Notes: generated by a model not told the origin, from the sequence alone. Counted from the stretch's first letter, positions 1-4,892 are shown. The stretch is 5,147 nucleotides of DNA from Acidobacteriota bacterium (GCA_003224195.1 QHYP01000169.1:1-5147); one strand, 5' to 3'. A program made the numbers and translations.

Positions 1-457
1 CACCCAAATTCCTCGTGATCCATTCTCTCCGGTCCCTCCCCCGCCCGTCATTCCGGACAAAGCGAGAAATCCCTCTTCAATTCTGAGCAAGTCAAAGGCA
101 TTTTCATCGAGCAGTCCCTTCCGCGCGGTAATCAGTACATCGGGATATGCGCGGCAAGGACGGACAATGTTCCGCGGCTTCCGTCTGACGCTATCGGCTG
201 CGAGTCGGTGTCCGAAAAATCCTGAGAAAAAAGTCTGGGGAAAGAACATTCAGGAAACGTCAAAACCCTCACTCATGCTTCGCATGAATGGGCACGCGGC
301 TCAACCACTTCGTCGCCCCCCTATGCCCAAGACGACTCTGTCAGGACGCACTTTTGCGATCACTTGCATTGCAACGTTTGACTCAAAGGGGAACGCGGCG
401 TAACTTGCAGCTAGTCAAGAGCCGCCGGGACCGATTGAGCCGAAGCAATTTCGAACT
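1..457. other. Gene-free left flank with repeat-like content
   Basis: I see no convincing gene here. The stretch around 48-72, read on the minus strand as a GGGATTTCTCGC...GGAATGAC string, resembles a type of intergenic repeat I remember from many bacterial genomes; that is recollection, not a search. A small perfect hairpin lies at 273-287 (TCATGC, loop TTC, GCATGA). A minus-strand frame stays open from about 272 to the left edge, but it has no ribosome binding site, no recognisable domain and a glycine-rich repeat-derived end. The right end of the region holds a possible promoter for the TIR-like gene. Confidence 0.5.
378..406 (+). promoter_or_regulatory. Possible sigma70-type promoter of the TIR-like gene
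   Basis: A TTGACT box (378-383, five of six consensus bases) is followed after exactly 17 bases by TAACTT (401-406, three of six). Transcription would begin near 413 and leave a leader of about 45 bases before the ATG at 458. The -35 box and spacing are good and the -10 box is poor, so this is tentative. Confidence 0.3.
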
Positions 458-1363
458 ATGATGACCGAACAAAAAAAGACAGTCTTCATCTCTTGTGGGC
501 AATCTGCAGAATCCGAGAAGGCGTTGGGTAGGAAAACGGCGCAACTAGTAACCGGTCTGACGCCATTTGAAGGCTACTTTGCCGAAAACCAGACCGACCT
601 AAAAGGAGTTACCGAAAGCATATTAAACAGGCTATACGATTCAGTTGGTTTCATCGCAATCATGCACCATCGCGGCACCGTCACCGGAAACGACAGAACT
701 ATTACACGAGCCTCCGTCTGGATTGAGCAAGAAATCGCAATTGCTGCTTTTATGGGGCAGGTATTAAAGAGGCCCTTGCGGACGGCTAGCTATTACCAGG
801 AGGGCATTCAGCTTGAGGGAGTACGGCAATTCATTCTTTTGAATCCGAAACCGTTCAAGACCAGCGAGGATGTCCTCGTAGACCTAGAAGCTGTGCTCCC
901 GGGATGGACAGCGCCGCTCTACGAAAGCTTGACGCCGCATCAACGAGAAGCAATCCGGAGAAAGTTAGCTATCGTTCGCATTGATGCATGGCATCCGCGG
1001 CTCACGATCTGGGTAACAAACCGAGCAGAATTCAGGGTCTCGGTAAAGTCGGTCAGTCTGTGGCACGGCCACAACGGCCAGAACCAGAAAAGGTTGAGCC
1101 GCGGCGTACCCTCTGAGGGCAGGAAATCCGTCGAAGTCGGTCCCAATACTGGAAACACTGGGATTGCTTTCGCCACGGATGAAGACCCTATGTTGAAACT
1201 CCAAAGTTTGGGAGTCGTGGACAGGCATCTACCAGATTACAGTTCTAGCGATGACGTGGACATAGAGGTTCGCATCGAGTTCGAGGCGCTTGGTGTAGAG
1301 GACGAGTTCCGCGAGGCAGTTCGGGTCAGAGTCCGCGGGAGTGGGCACATCGAATCGCTTTGA
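458..1363 (+). CDS. TIR-like domain protein with C-terminal beta-rich domain, candidate NAD-hydrolysing immune effector
   Basis: Residues about 7-135 look like a bacterial TIR-like fold. A first strand KTVFISCGQ (7-15) is followed by an FAENQTDLKG loop (41-50) and a hydrophobic strand GFIAIMHHRG (64-73). Then comes SVWIEQEIAIA (86-96), whose S-x-W-x3-E spacing matches the motif carrying the catalytic glutamate in NAD-cleaving TIR domains, making E92 the candidate catalytic residue. A conserved-looking EGVRQFILLNPKPF segment (120-133) closes the domain. A helix at about 158-171 (TPHQREAIRRKL) links to residues 172-301, rich in alternating hydrophobic beta-like segments and probably a beta-sandwich. 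No signal peptide or membrane segment is seen. TIR effectors typically deplete NAD during phage infection or make signalling nucleotides; that role is inferred here. Two ATGs are adjacent (458 and 461) and neither has a clear Shine-Dalgarno. The 5' half is AT-rich against the downstream genes, suggesting transfer. No partner gene lies within reach. The TIR-like assignment is fairly secure; the function is not. Confidence 0.8.
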   Translation: MMTEQKKTVFISCGQSAESEKALGRKTAQLVTGLTPFEGYFAENQTDLKGVTESILNRLYDSVGFIAIMHHRGTVTGNDRTITRASVWIEQEIAIAAFMGQVLKRPLRTASYYQEGIQLEGVRQFILLNPKPFKTSEDVLVDLEAVLPGWTAPLYESLTPHQREAIRRKLAIVRIDAWHPRLTIWVTNRAEFRVSVKSVSLWHGHNGQNQKRLSRGVPSEGRKSVEVGPNTGNTGIAFATDEDPMLKLQSLGVVDRHLPDYSSSDDVDIEVRIEFEALGVEDEFREAVRVRVRGSGHIESL

Positions 1364-1646
1364 GAGAGGCCGGGTGGCCAGGACGCAAACCCAGTGACGG
1401 CTTCGGGTGCCCAACCCTCGCGTTTTGAGGGAGGGGTCTTTGACTTGCCTTTTTTTTGCCTTGGTTCTGCGGCGTGGCCCAAGTTCGGGACGCGTGGGTT
1501 CTGGGAGGAGTGCCGGCCATCACAGAAGTGTTGAATCAGGGCGCCCAGTGCCATTCCAACTTATTGCGACAAGGCCCCGTGCGGATCGCATCCACCAAAC
1601 CGGCACGCATAGAGTTTTTCGCGTTTGCTGCATTTCGTTGGAACGG
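1364..1646. other. Gene-free region after the TIR-like gene, hairpin and T-tract
   Basis: No supported gene. A short hairpin lies at 1415-1431 (CCCTC, seven-base loop, GAGGG) and may extend through an internal loop to CCC at 1410-1412 paired with GGG at 1433-1435. A run of eight T lies at 1450-1457, too far (18 bases) from the stem for a canonical terminator, although the pair could still end transcripts of the gene at 458-1363. Small frames on both strands here are inconsistent and look like shadows. The segment resembles a dispersed intergenic repeat, but I cannot test copy number. Confidence 0.4.
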
Positions 1647-1650
1647 CACT
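1547..1650. repeat. 104-bp segment bounded by 14-bp imperfect inverted repeats
   Basis: AGTGCCATTCCAAC (1547-1560) and GTTGGAACGGCACT (1637-1650) are reverse complements at 13 of 14 positions and enclose 76 bases. The right arm ends exactly over the stop codon of the minus-strand microprotein gene. The arrangement resembles a small non-autonomous element (MITE-like) or a long-loop RNA stem. The flanking pentamers CGCCC and AGCCC match at four of five positions, so a target-site duplication is not established. Confidence 0.5.
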
Positions 1651-1750
1651 AGCCCTTCCACACGTACTTGCCGCAGGGGCAAGGCACCGTCTCCGTGGGA
1701 TGTTTCTTTGCCAGCGGCTGCCGGCAGACGGGACAATTTTTGCGCCACAT
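1649..1750 (-). CDS. 33-residue zinc-ribbon microprotein, possibly a truncated gene
   Basis: The translation starts MWRKNCPVCRQ and ends CPCGKYVWKG. It holds two cysteine pairs, C6-x2-C9 and C24-x-C26, the layout of a small zinc ribbon. The family function is not known to me; such proteins usually bind zinc and a nucleic acid or protein partner. The ATG at 1750 is preceded by GAGAAAGG ending 10 bases upstream, an acceptable ribosome binding site, and lies 16 bases beyond the stop of the 80-residue gene, so the two may be co-transcribed. Upstream in the same frame (1810-1760) the sequence reads TCPPACNRFVEKG and is cut by TGA at 1757-1759. Together the halves look like one ordinary CPxC...CPxC ribbon, so the gene may be a remnant rather than a true microprotein. 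It is too short for statistics; the cysteine pattern is the main support. Confidence 0.42.
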   Translation of the reverse strand: MWRKNCPVCRQPLAKKHPTETVPCPCGKYVWKG

Positions 1751-1766
1751 CTTGGATCAGCCTTTC

Positions 1767-2009
1767 TCAACAAACCGGTTGCACGCTGGCGGGCACGTCA
1801 AGCTGACCGATCATGGCGTAGAATTCTTCCCGCCGCTGAAGCGCTGCGAGGAGCGCGAGCGCTTTCCCGTAGGCTGCTATCGCTCCGGTTAGCTTGTGAA
1901 ACGCCGGAGAATCCTTAGCCGTCCCGCGCCTTTGTATATGCGCATCCGCCGAGAGTTCGAGGATTCGTTCTATGACCTTGTTCGCAAGGCCTGAGCTAGG
2001 TTTCATCAT
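1767..2009 (-). CDS. Hypothetical 80-residue helical protein
   Basis: I do not recognise this protein. Starting at the first ATG of a double ATG (2009), it begins MMKPSSGLANKVIERILE and ends DVPASVQPVC. Residues about 7-20 (LANKVIERILELSA) and 34-63 look like two amphipathic helices, the second alanine- and leucine-rich (LTGAIAAYGKALALLAAL) and then charged (QRREEF). No signal peptide or clear membrane span is seen. The start is chosen over one 51 bases upstream because AAGGAGG sits 8 bases before this ATG. The zinc-ribbon microprotein follows on the same strand after 16 bases. The strong ribosome binding site makes a real gene likely, though the codon evidence is limited by length. Confidence 0.55.
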   Translation of the reverse strand: MMKPSSGLANKVIERILELSADAHIQRRGTAKDSPAFHKLTGAIAAYGKALALLAALQRREEFYAMIGQLDVPASVQPVC

Positions 2010-2017
2010 CGGTTCGG

Positions 2018-2024
2018 CCTCCTT
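2018..2024 (-). promoter_or_regulatory. Strong Shine-Dalgarno AAGGAGG of the 80-residue gene
   Basis: On the minus strand AAGGAGG lies 8 bases before the ATG at 2009. It decides the start of that gene against the longer reading that would begin at 2060 and is the best ribosome binding site in the window. Confidence 0.65.
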
Positions 2025-2087
2025 CTGTAACAAAGGGTGCAAACCTCGGCGATTACGCATAAGGGGAAGCCTCCAATCTGCTGGGGG

Positions 2088-2095
2088 ATTATAAT
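2088..2095. promoter_or_regulatory. Palindromic ATTATAAT, possible -10 box on either strand
   Basis: ATTATAAT is its own reverse complement, so a perfect TATAAT occurs on both strands. Read minus, it would give a leader of about 70 bases for the 80-residue gene; read plus, a short transcript toward the terminator at 2134-2164. No good -35 hexamer is found at the right spacing on either strand, so the call is weak. Confidence 0.25.
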
Positions 2096-2133
2096 GGAGG
2101 AGGAATACGGGATTATGGCTGCACGGGGCGGAT

Positions 2134-2164
2134 GCGGTCAGCCTCCCAAAGGGACCGCCTTTTT
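2134..2164 (+). terminator. Rho-independent terminator-like hairpin without an obvious upstream gene
   Basis: GCGGTC (2134-2139) pairs with GACCGC (2153-2158). CCT (2142-2144) pairs with AGG (2150-2152) inside it across a two-base bulge, with a five-base loop. The stem is followed by C and five T (2160-2164). This is a good plus-strand terminator shape. The nearest upstream plus-strand gene ends about 770 bases away, so it could end a small RNA started near the TATAAT at 2090 or be a repeat remnant. Confidence 0.45.
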
Positions 2165-2306
2165 CGCCCTTTGGTTACTCTTCCGCCGCTTTTCCACAGC
2201 CCTTCGCTGAAATTCACTTCGGCGTTCTATTCCTCTGTGGTAATATCCGGCATGATACGCCACGCAACTATTCCTTCTCGTCCCCGGCTCCCCCTCGCCT
2301 GCCAGC

Positions 2307-2336
2307 CGCAGGAGGGCCTACCCGCCGGCTCCTGCG
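2307..2336. repeat. Perfect 8-bp-stem hairpin
   Basis: CGCAGGAG (2307-2314) and CTCCTGCG (2329-2336) are exact reverse complements. The stem can grow inward by GGC (2315-2317) paired with GCC (2324-2326) across a two-base bulge, leaving a six-base loop. No T-tract follows on either strand, so it is not a standard terminator. It may be a palindromic intergenic repeat unit. Confidence 0.5.
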
Positions 2337-2397
2337 ATAAGCCCTTTCGATCCCATGCCTTCGGGACATCCTCCCGCAAACCTCTTGTTTTCTGCTT

Positions 2398-2473
2398 GTT
2401 CCGCACTCTTCCATTTTCCGTACACAACATTTTCCCCTTCAAGCTCTTTGCTTTCAATCCGTTCCGCACTCTT
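2398..2473 (+). repeat. Exact 13-bp direct repeat pair
   Basis: GTTCCGCACTCTT occurs at 2398-2410 and 2461-2473, start to start 63 bases apart. The related core CGCTCTT or CACTCTT recurs near 2584 and 2624, suggesting a degenerate repeated module. Confidence 0.55.
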
Positions 2474-2533
2474 TCGGAAAAACAGGGGGGTGTGTACCAA
2501 CTCTTCCCAAAACGAAACTCTGGCTATCCCTTC

Positions 2534-2568
2534 CACGAATCACGAATCACTAGTCACGAATCACGCAT
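2534..2568 (+). repeat. Heptamer tandem repeat, five units
   Basis: Five consecutive 7-bp units read CACGAAT, CACGAAT, CACTAGT, CACGAAT, CACGCAT. Three are identical and two differ by two or one bases. This is a short tandem repeat of the heptameric kind known in several bacterial genomes, likely prone to slippage. It lies about 240 bases upstream of the F420-reductase-like gene. Confidence 0.85.
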
Positions 2569-2574
2569 AACTCC

Positions 2575-2633
2575 TTTAGAATCCGCTCTTACGAGACATC
2601 CTCCCGCAACCCATTTAGAATCACACTCTTGCG
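2575..2633 (+). repeat. Imperfect direct repeat of about 19-20 bp
   Basis: TTTAGAATCCGCTCTTACG (2575-2593) and TTTAGAATCACACTCTTGCG (2614-2633) share TTTAGAATC, CTCTT and the final CG, with small differences and one indel. They flank the second copy of the 15-mer at 2595-2609, implying a duplicated composite module. Confidence 0.5.
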
Positions 2634-2640
2634 CATTCCT

Positions 2641-2659
2641 GGGGAGGGGGCGGGGAGGG
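2641..2659 (+). other. Compact G-quadruplex motif
   Basis: Four G-tracts of 4, 5, 4 and 3 bases are separated by single-base loops A, C and A. Runs of three or more G with one-base loops are the most stable class of predicted G-quadruplex. It lies on the coding strand about 147 bases before the F420-reductase-like start codon. Folding and function are inferred, not shown. Confidence 0.6.
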
Positions 2660-2805
2660 ATAGTCTTGGTATGTCCAACCAAAGGGTTTTGCCTTCTCTT
2701 TGCGGCGCGACTGACGTTTACGGCGGCGCATCAAACAGCCTTCTCCGTGAAGCCTCCGGGGATTGTTGACCGCTTCGCAGTCACACAGAAAGACGGAGAA
2801 CAAAA

Positions 2806-3438
2806 ATGAGAATTGCCATCATTGGTGCGGGGAACGTCGGCGGAACGCTCGGAACGGGCTGGGCCCGGCGCGGGCACGAGGTGATCTTCGGCGTGCGCGA
2901 CGCGTCGGACCCGAAGCTCAAGGAACTCCTTTCCCGCGCGGGCGGCAAGGCGCGCGCGGCCGGCGTGAAGGAAGCTGCCGCCGCCGCGGAAGTCGTGGCG
3001 CTCACCGTGCCCTGGCCCGCCGCCCAGGACGCGCTCCGTAGCGCCGGAGATCTGCGAGGAAAAATCCTGCTCGACTGCACAAATCCTTTGAAGCCCGACC
3101 TCTCGGGTCTCACCGTCGGCTACACGGCTTCGGGCGGCGAACAGGTTGCTGGGTGGGCGCCGGGCGCTCGCGTCGTCAAAATATTTAACACTACCGGCTT
3201 CCCCAACATGGCGAACCCGGAATATCCGGAAGGCCGCTCCATGATGCTCTACTGCGGCGACGACCCCGCCGCAAAGAAAGTTGCCGCGCAGCTCGCCACC
3301 GACCTCGGCTTCGAGCCTTACGATGTTGGCTCCTTGGCGGAGGCGCGCTTGCTCGAGCCCTTCGCGCTGGTCTGGATTCATTTGGCTGTGCTGCAAAAAA
3401 TGGGCACGCAGTTCGCCTTTCGCTTGATGCGCCGCTAG
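2806..3438 (+). CDS. F420-dependent NADP reductase-like Rossmann oxidoreductase
   Basis: This 210-residue protein opens with MRIAIIGAGNVGG, placing the nucleotide-binding GxGxxG at residues 7-12. FGVRD (28-32) ends the second strand, where R31 would favour NADP over NAD. Further family-like segments are LTVPW (66-70), DCTNPL (90-95) and VVKIFNTTG (123-131). The size and motifs fit the family often annotated as NADPH-dependent F420 reductase, which moves hydride between NADPH and coenzyme F420. Many bacterial members have unknown electron partners, and no F420 biosynthesis gene is visible here, so the substrate is open. The protein looks soluble and cytoplasmic. The ATG follows GGAG (2795-2798) by seven bases. 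An SDR gene begins about 105 bases downstream on the same strand, so an operon is likely. GC content and codon use are high and typical for the right half of the window. Confidence 0.85.
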   Translation: MRIAIIGAGNVGGTLGTGWARRGHEVIFGVRDASDPKLKELLSRAGGKARAAGVKEAAAAAEVVALTVPWPAAQDALRSAGDLRGKILLDCTNPLKPDLSGLTVGYTASGGEQVAGWAPGARVVKIFNTTGFPNMANPEYPEGRSMMLYCGDDPAAKKVAAQLATDLGFEPYDVGSLAEARLLEPFALVWIHLAVLQKMGTQFAFRLMRR

Positions 3439-3543
3439 CGTGCGCCAAATCCGGAGCGCGGTCGAGCGCGCGCCCGGCGAATGCATTACAATCGCGCCGC
3501 ATTCGGCAAGGCTCGGAGTCGCAGGCAGCAGAGGCGGTGGCGC

Positions 3544-4401
3544 GTGTTTCAAAAGGACCTCTTCCAGGGCAGAGCGATTTTCATCACCGGCGGCGGCACC
3601 GGCCTCGGCCGCTCGATGGCCCTGCGGCTGGCGGAACTCGGCGCGCGCATGTTCCTCATCGGCCGCCGCGAAGAGCCTCTGCGCGAAACCTGTGAGGAGA
3701 TCCATCGCGCGGGCGGCGCGGCGGCCTACGCCACCTGCGACGTCCGCGACTTTGCCGCCGTCGACGCCGTTGCCGGAAAGGCCGAGCAGCAGTTCGGGCG
3801 CATAGATTCGCTGATTAACAACGCCGCGGGCAATTTCATCGCGCGCACGGAGAAACTTTCGCCCAACGCGTTTAATGCGGTCGTGAGCATCGTCTTGAAC
3901 GGAACGTTTCACTGCACGCAGGCGTTCGCCAGGCGCTGGATTGCCGCGAAAGAAGCGGGCAACGTGCTTAACATCGTCGCGACGTATGCTGCGGCAAACT
4001 GTGGCTCGGGCTTTGTGGTGCCGTCTGCATGCGCGAAGGCCGGTGTGCTGGCGATGACGCGCTCGCTCGCCGTCGAATGGGCGCCCTACCGCATCCGCCT
4101 GAACGCCATTGCGCCCGGCCCGTTCCCCACGGAGGGGGCGTGGTCGCGGCTCATGCCTTCCGAGCAATTTGAGCAGCACGCTCGCGACGCCCACCCTATG
4201 AAGCGCTTCGGGCGACACGAGGAATTGGCCAACCTGGCGGCGTTCCTCTTGAGCGAGCAGGCCGAATACATCAACGGCGAGTGCGTGGTCATCGACGGCG
4301 GACTGTGGCTGCGGGGCGCCGGGGAATTCAACGATTTATTGGGGCTGCCGGACGGGGCCTGGGCGGCGATGGAGGCGGCGCGCGTGAAGAAAGGCGGCTA
4401 G
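3544..4401 (+). CDS. Short-chain dehydrogenase/reductase, 2,4-dienoyl-CoA reductase-like
   Basis: With a GTG start at 3544 the protein has 285 residues and begins MFQKDLFQGRAIFITGGG. An SDR cofactor site TGGGTGLG lies at 15-22, and R41-R42 after the second strand suggest NADPH. CDV is at 65-67, NNAAG at 92-96 and the helix-4 asparagine at N119. The usual YxxxK is replaced by SACAK (161-165) after GFVVP. This matches the dienoyl-CoA reductase (DECR) type, where the catalytic tyrosine sits earlier, here probably Y148, with S161 and K165. Such enzymes reduce 2,4-dienoyl-CoA during oxidation of unsaturated fatty acids, but bacterial relatives may act on other enoyl substrates. The GTG is preferred because AGAGG lies nine bases upstream and the family begins near this point; the ATG at 3481 adds an arginine-rich leader without a ribosome binding site. 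It probably shares a transcript with the preceding reductase and converges with the archease gene across 56 bases. Confidence 0.85.
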   Translation: MFQKDLFQGRAIFITGGGTGLGRSMALRLAELGARMFLIGRREEPLRETCEEIHRAGGAAAYATCDVRDFAAVDAVAGKAEQQFGRIDSLINNAAGNFIARTEKLSPNAFNAVVSIVLNGTFHCTQAFARRWIAAKEAGNVLNIVATYAAANCGSGFVVPSACAKAGVLAMTRSLAVEWAPYRIRLNAIAPGPFPTEGAWSRLMPSEQFEQHARDAHPMKRFGRHEELANLAAFLLSEQAEYINGECVVIDGGLWLRGAGEFNDLLGLPDGAWAAMEAARVKKGG

Positions 4402-4457
4402 CTCAGTGCGAAGAAGCGTGCGGAAGGAGCTGCAGAAGAATTCGCATGAGGGAAACT

Positions 4458-4877
4458 TCATAAATCGAGAAAAACCTGCGCCGAAAAGCCATCCTGCGTT
4501 TTTGCCACCTTCAACTGATGGAACGTGACGGCCTTGATGTTCGTGCCGCTGCGATGGCGGTTTCGATCAAACGCCTCGCCGTAAGCAGCGCCGCGGACGC
4601 GACCGGACTCGAGCTCGCGAATCTCGGCTCGGCGGAACACGAGACGTTCCGCTTCCGCCACGGCGAGCAGCTCCGCCAGCCAGGAATAGATCAGCGTCTC
4701 GTCATCCGACCCAGTGGCTTCCACCTCCCTTGATTCTTGCTCTTCGATCGTCGCCGGATCGCAGGCGAGCGAAAACAGCGCGAGCGCCGCATTCTCGAAG
4801 AGCTCTTGCCGGCTGCGGCCGAAGGCGCGGAAGCCGATGTCGGCGGGATGCTCGAGAATTTCAAACGTGCGCGGCAC
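4458..4877 (-). CDS. Archease (RtcB RNA ligase activator family)
   Basis: The 139-residue product begins MPRTFEILEHPADIGFRAFG, with the archease-type H-x-AD-I-G at 10-15. LIYSWLAELL lies at 62-71, KAVTFHQL at 115-122 and an acidic C-terminal FLDL at 136-139. The length is normal for the family. D13 and the penultimate D138 fit the metal-binding acidic positions I recall from studied archeases. Archease activates the tRNA-splicing and RNA-repair ligase RtcB by promoting its guanylylation; rtcB is not in this window. The only usable start is GTG at 4877, since an in-frame TAG lies a few codons upstream. No Shine-Dalgarno is seen. Instead TAGAAT ends nine bases before the GTG, so a leaderless or nearly leaderless transcript is possible. 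The gene converges with the SDR gene and diverges from the gene at the right edge. Confidence 0.9.
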   Translation of the reverse strand: MPRTFEILEHPADIGFRAFGRSRQELFENAALALFSLACDPATIEEQESREVEATGSDDETLIYSWLAELLAVAEAERLVFRRAEIRELESGRVRGAAYGEAFDRNRHRSGTNIKAVTFHQLKVAKTQDGFSAQVFLDL

Positions 4878-4886
4878 AGGTTTGCA

Positions 4887-4892
4887 ATTCTA
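4887..4892 (-). promoter_or_regulatory. Possible -10 box for a leaderless archease transcript
   Basis: TAGAAT on the minus strand matches TATAAT at five of six bases and ends nine bases before the GTG start at 4877, the spacing expected if transcription begins close to the start codon. No good -35 hexamer is evident at 17 bases. The missing ribosome binding site is consistent with this reading but does not prove it. Confidence 0.25.

Larger units (their letters stand above)
2365..2609 (+). repeat. Exact 15-bp direct repeat pair
   Basis: GACATCCTCCCGCAA occurs at 2365-2379 and again at 2595-2609, start to start 230 bases apart. An exact 15-mer pair is unlikely by chance in 5 kb, though the biased composition of this region raises the odds. 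Confidence 0.6.
2165..2794. other. Long gene-free, pyrimidine-rich, repeat-rich region
   Basis: About 630 bases hold no supportable gene. The plus strand is strongly pyrimidine-rich over about 2160-2640. The open frames crossing the region are composition-driven and run through tandem repeats and a G-tract. It contains the hairpin at 2307-2336, two pairs of exact short direct repeats, the heptamer array at 2534-2568, a 19-base repeat pair and the G-quadruplex motif at 2641-2659. The right end should hold the promoter of the downstream redox genes: a TTGACC at 2766-2771 has no matching -10 box. Confidence 0.55.

Noticed and set aside
1..272. Minus-strand frame open to the left edge
   Set aside because: About 90 codons are open, but there is no ribosome binding site, no domain, and the distal part is a glycine-rich reading of what looks like an intergenic repeat. 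A real gene starting further left cannot be excluded.
167..403. A 78-codon plus-strand frame upstream of the TIR-like gene
   Set aside because: No ribosome binding site or motif, and it crosses the small hairpin at 273-287 and the candidate promoter.
1237..1918. Several overlapping frames of 60-116 codons on both strands
   Set aside because: They overlap each other or the TIR-like gene in alternate frames, lack motifs and ribosome binding sites, and are explained as shadows or repeat DNA.
2115..2210. A 31-codon plus-strand frame with a GGAGGAGG site 11 bases upstream and a hydrophobic FFALWLLF segment
   Set aside because: The terminator-like hairpin at 2134-2164 lies inside it, the spacing is long, and no conservation can be judged; kept only as a remote possibility.
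2132..2809. A 225-codon plus-strand open frame
   Set aside because: It runs through the heptamer tandem repeat, the direct repeats and the G-tract, has pyrimidine-driven composition, no ribosome binding site and no domain, and overlaps the well-supported start of the next gene.
3481..3543. Upstream ATG for the SDR gene
   Set aside because: It adds 21 residues of arginine-rich sequence unlike the family and has no Shine-Dalgarno, whereas GTG 3544 has AGAGG nine bases upstream and fits the family N-terminus.
2731..4218. A 495-codon minus-strand open frame
   Set aside because: It is the antisense shadow of two clear GC-rich genes (Rossmann reductase and SDR), with arginine- and alanine-rich composition and no recognisable motif.
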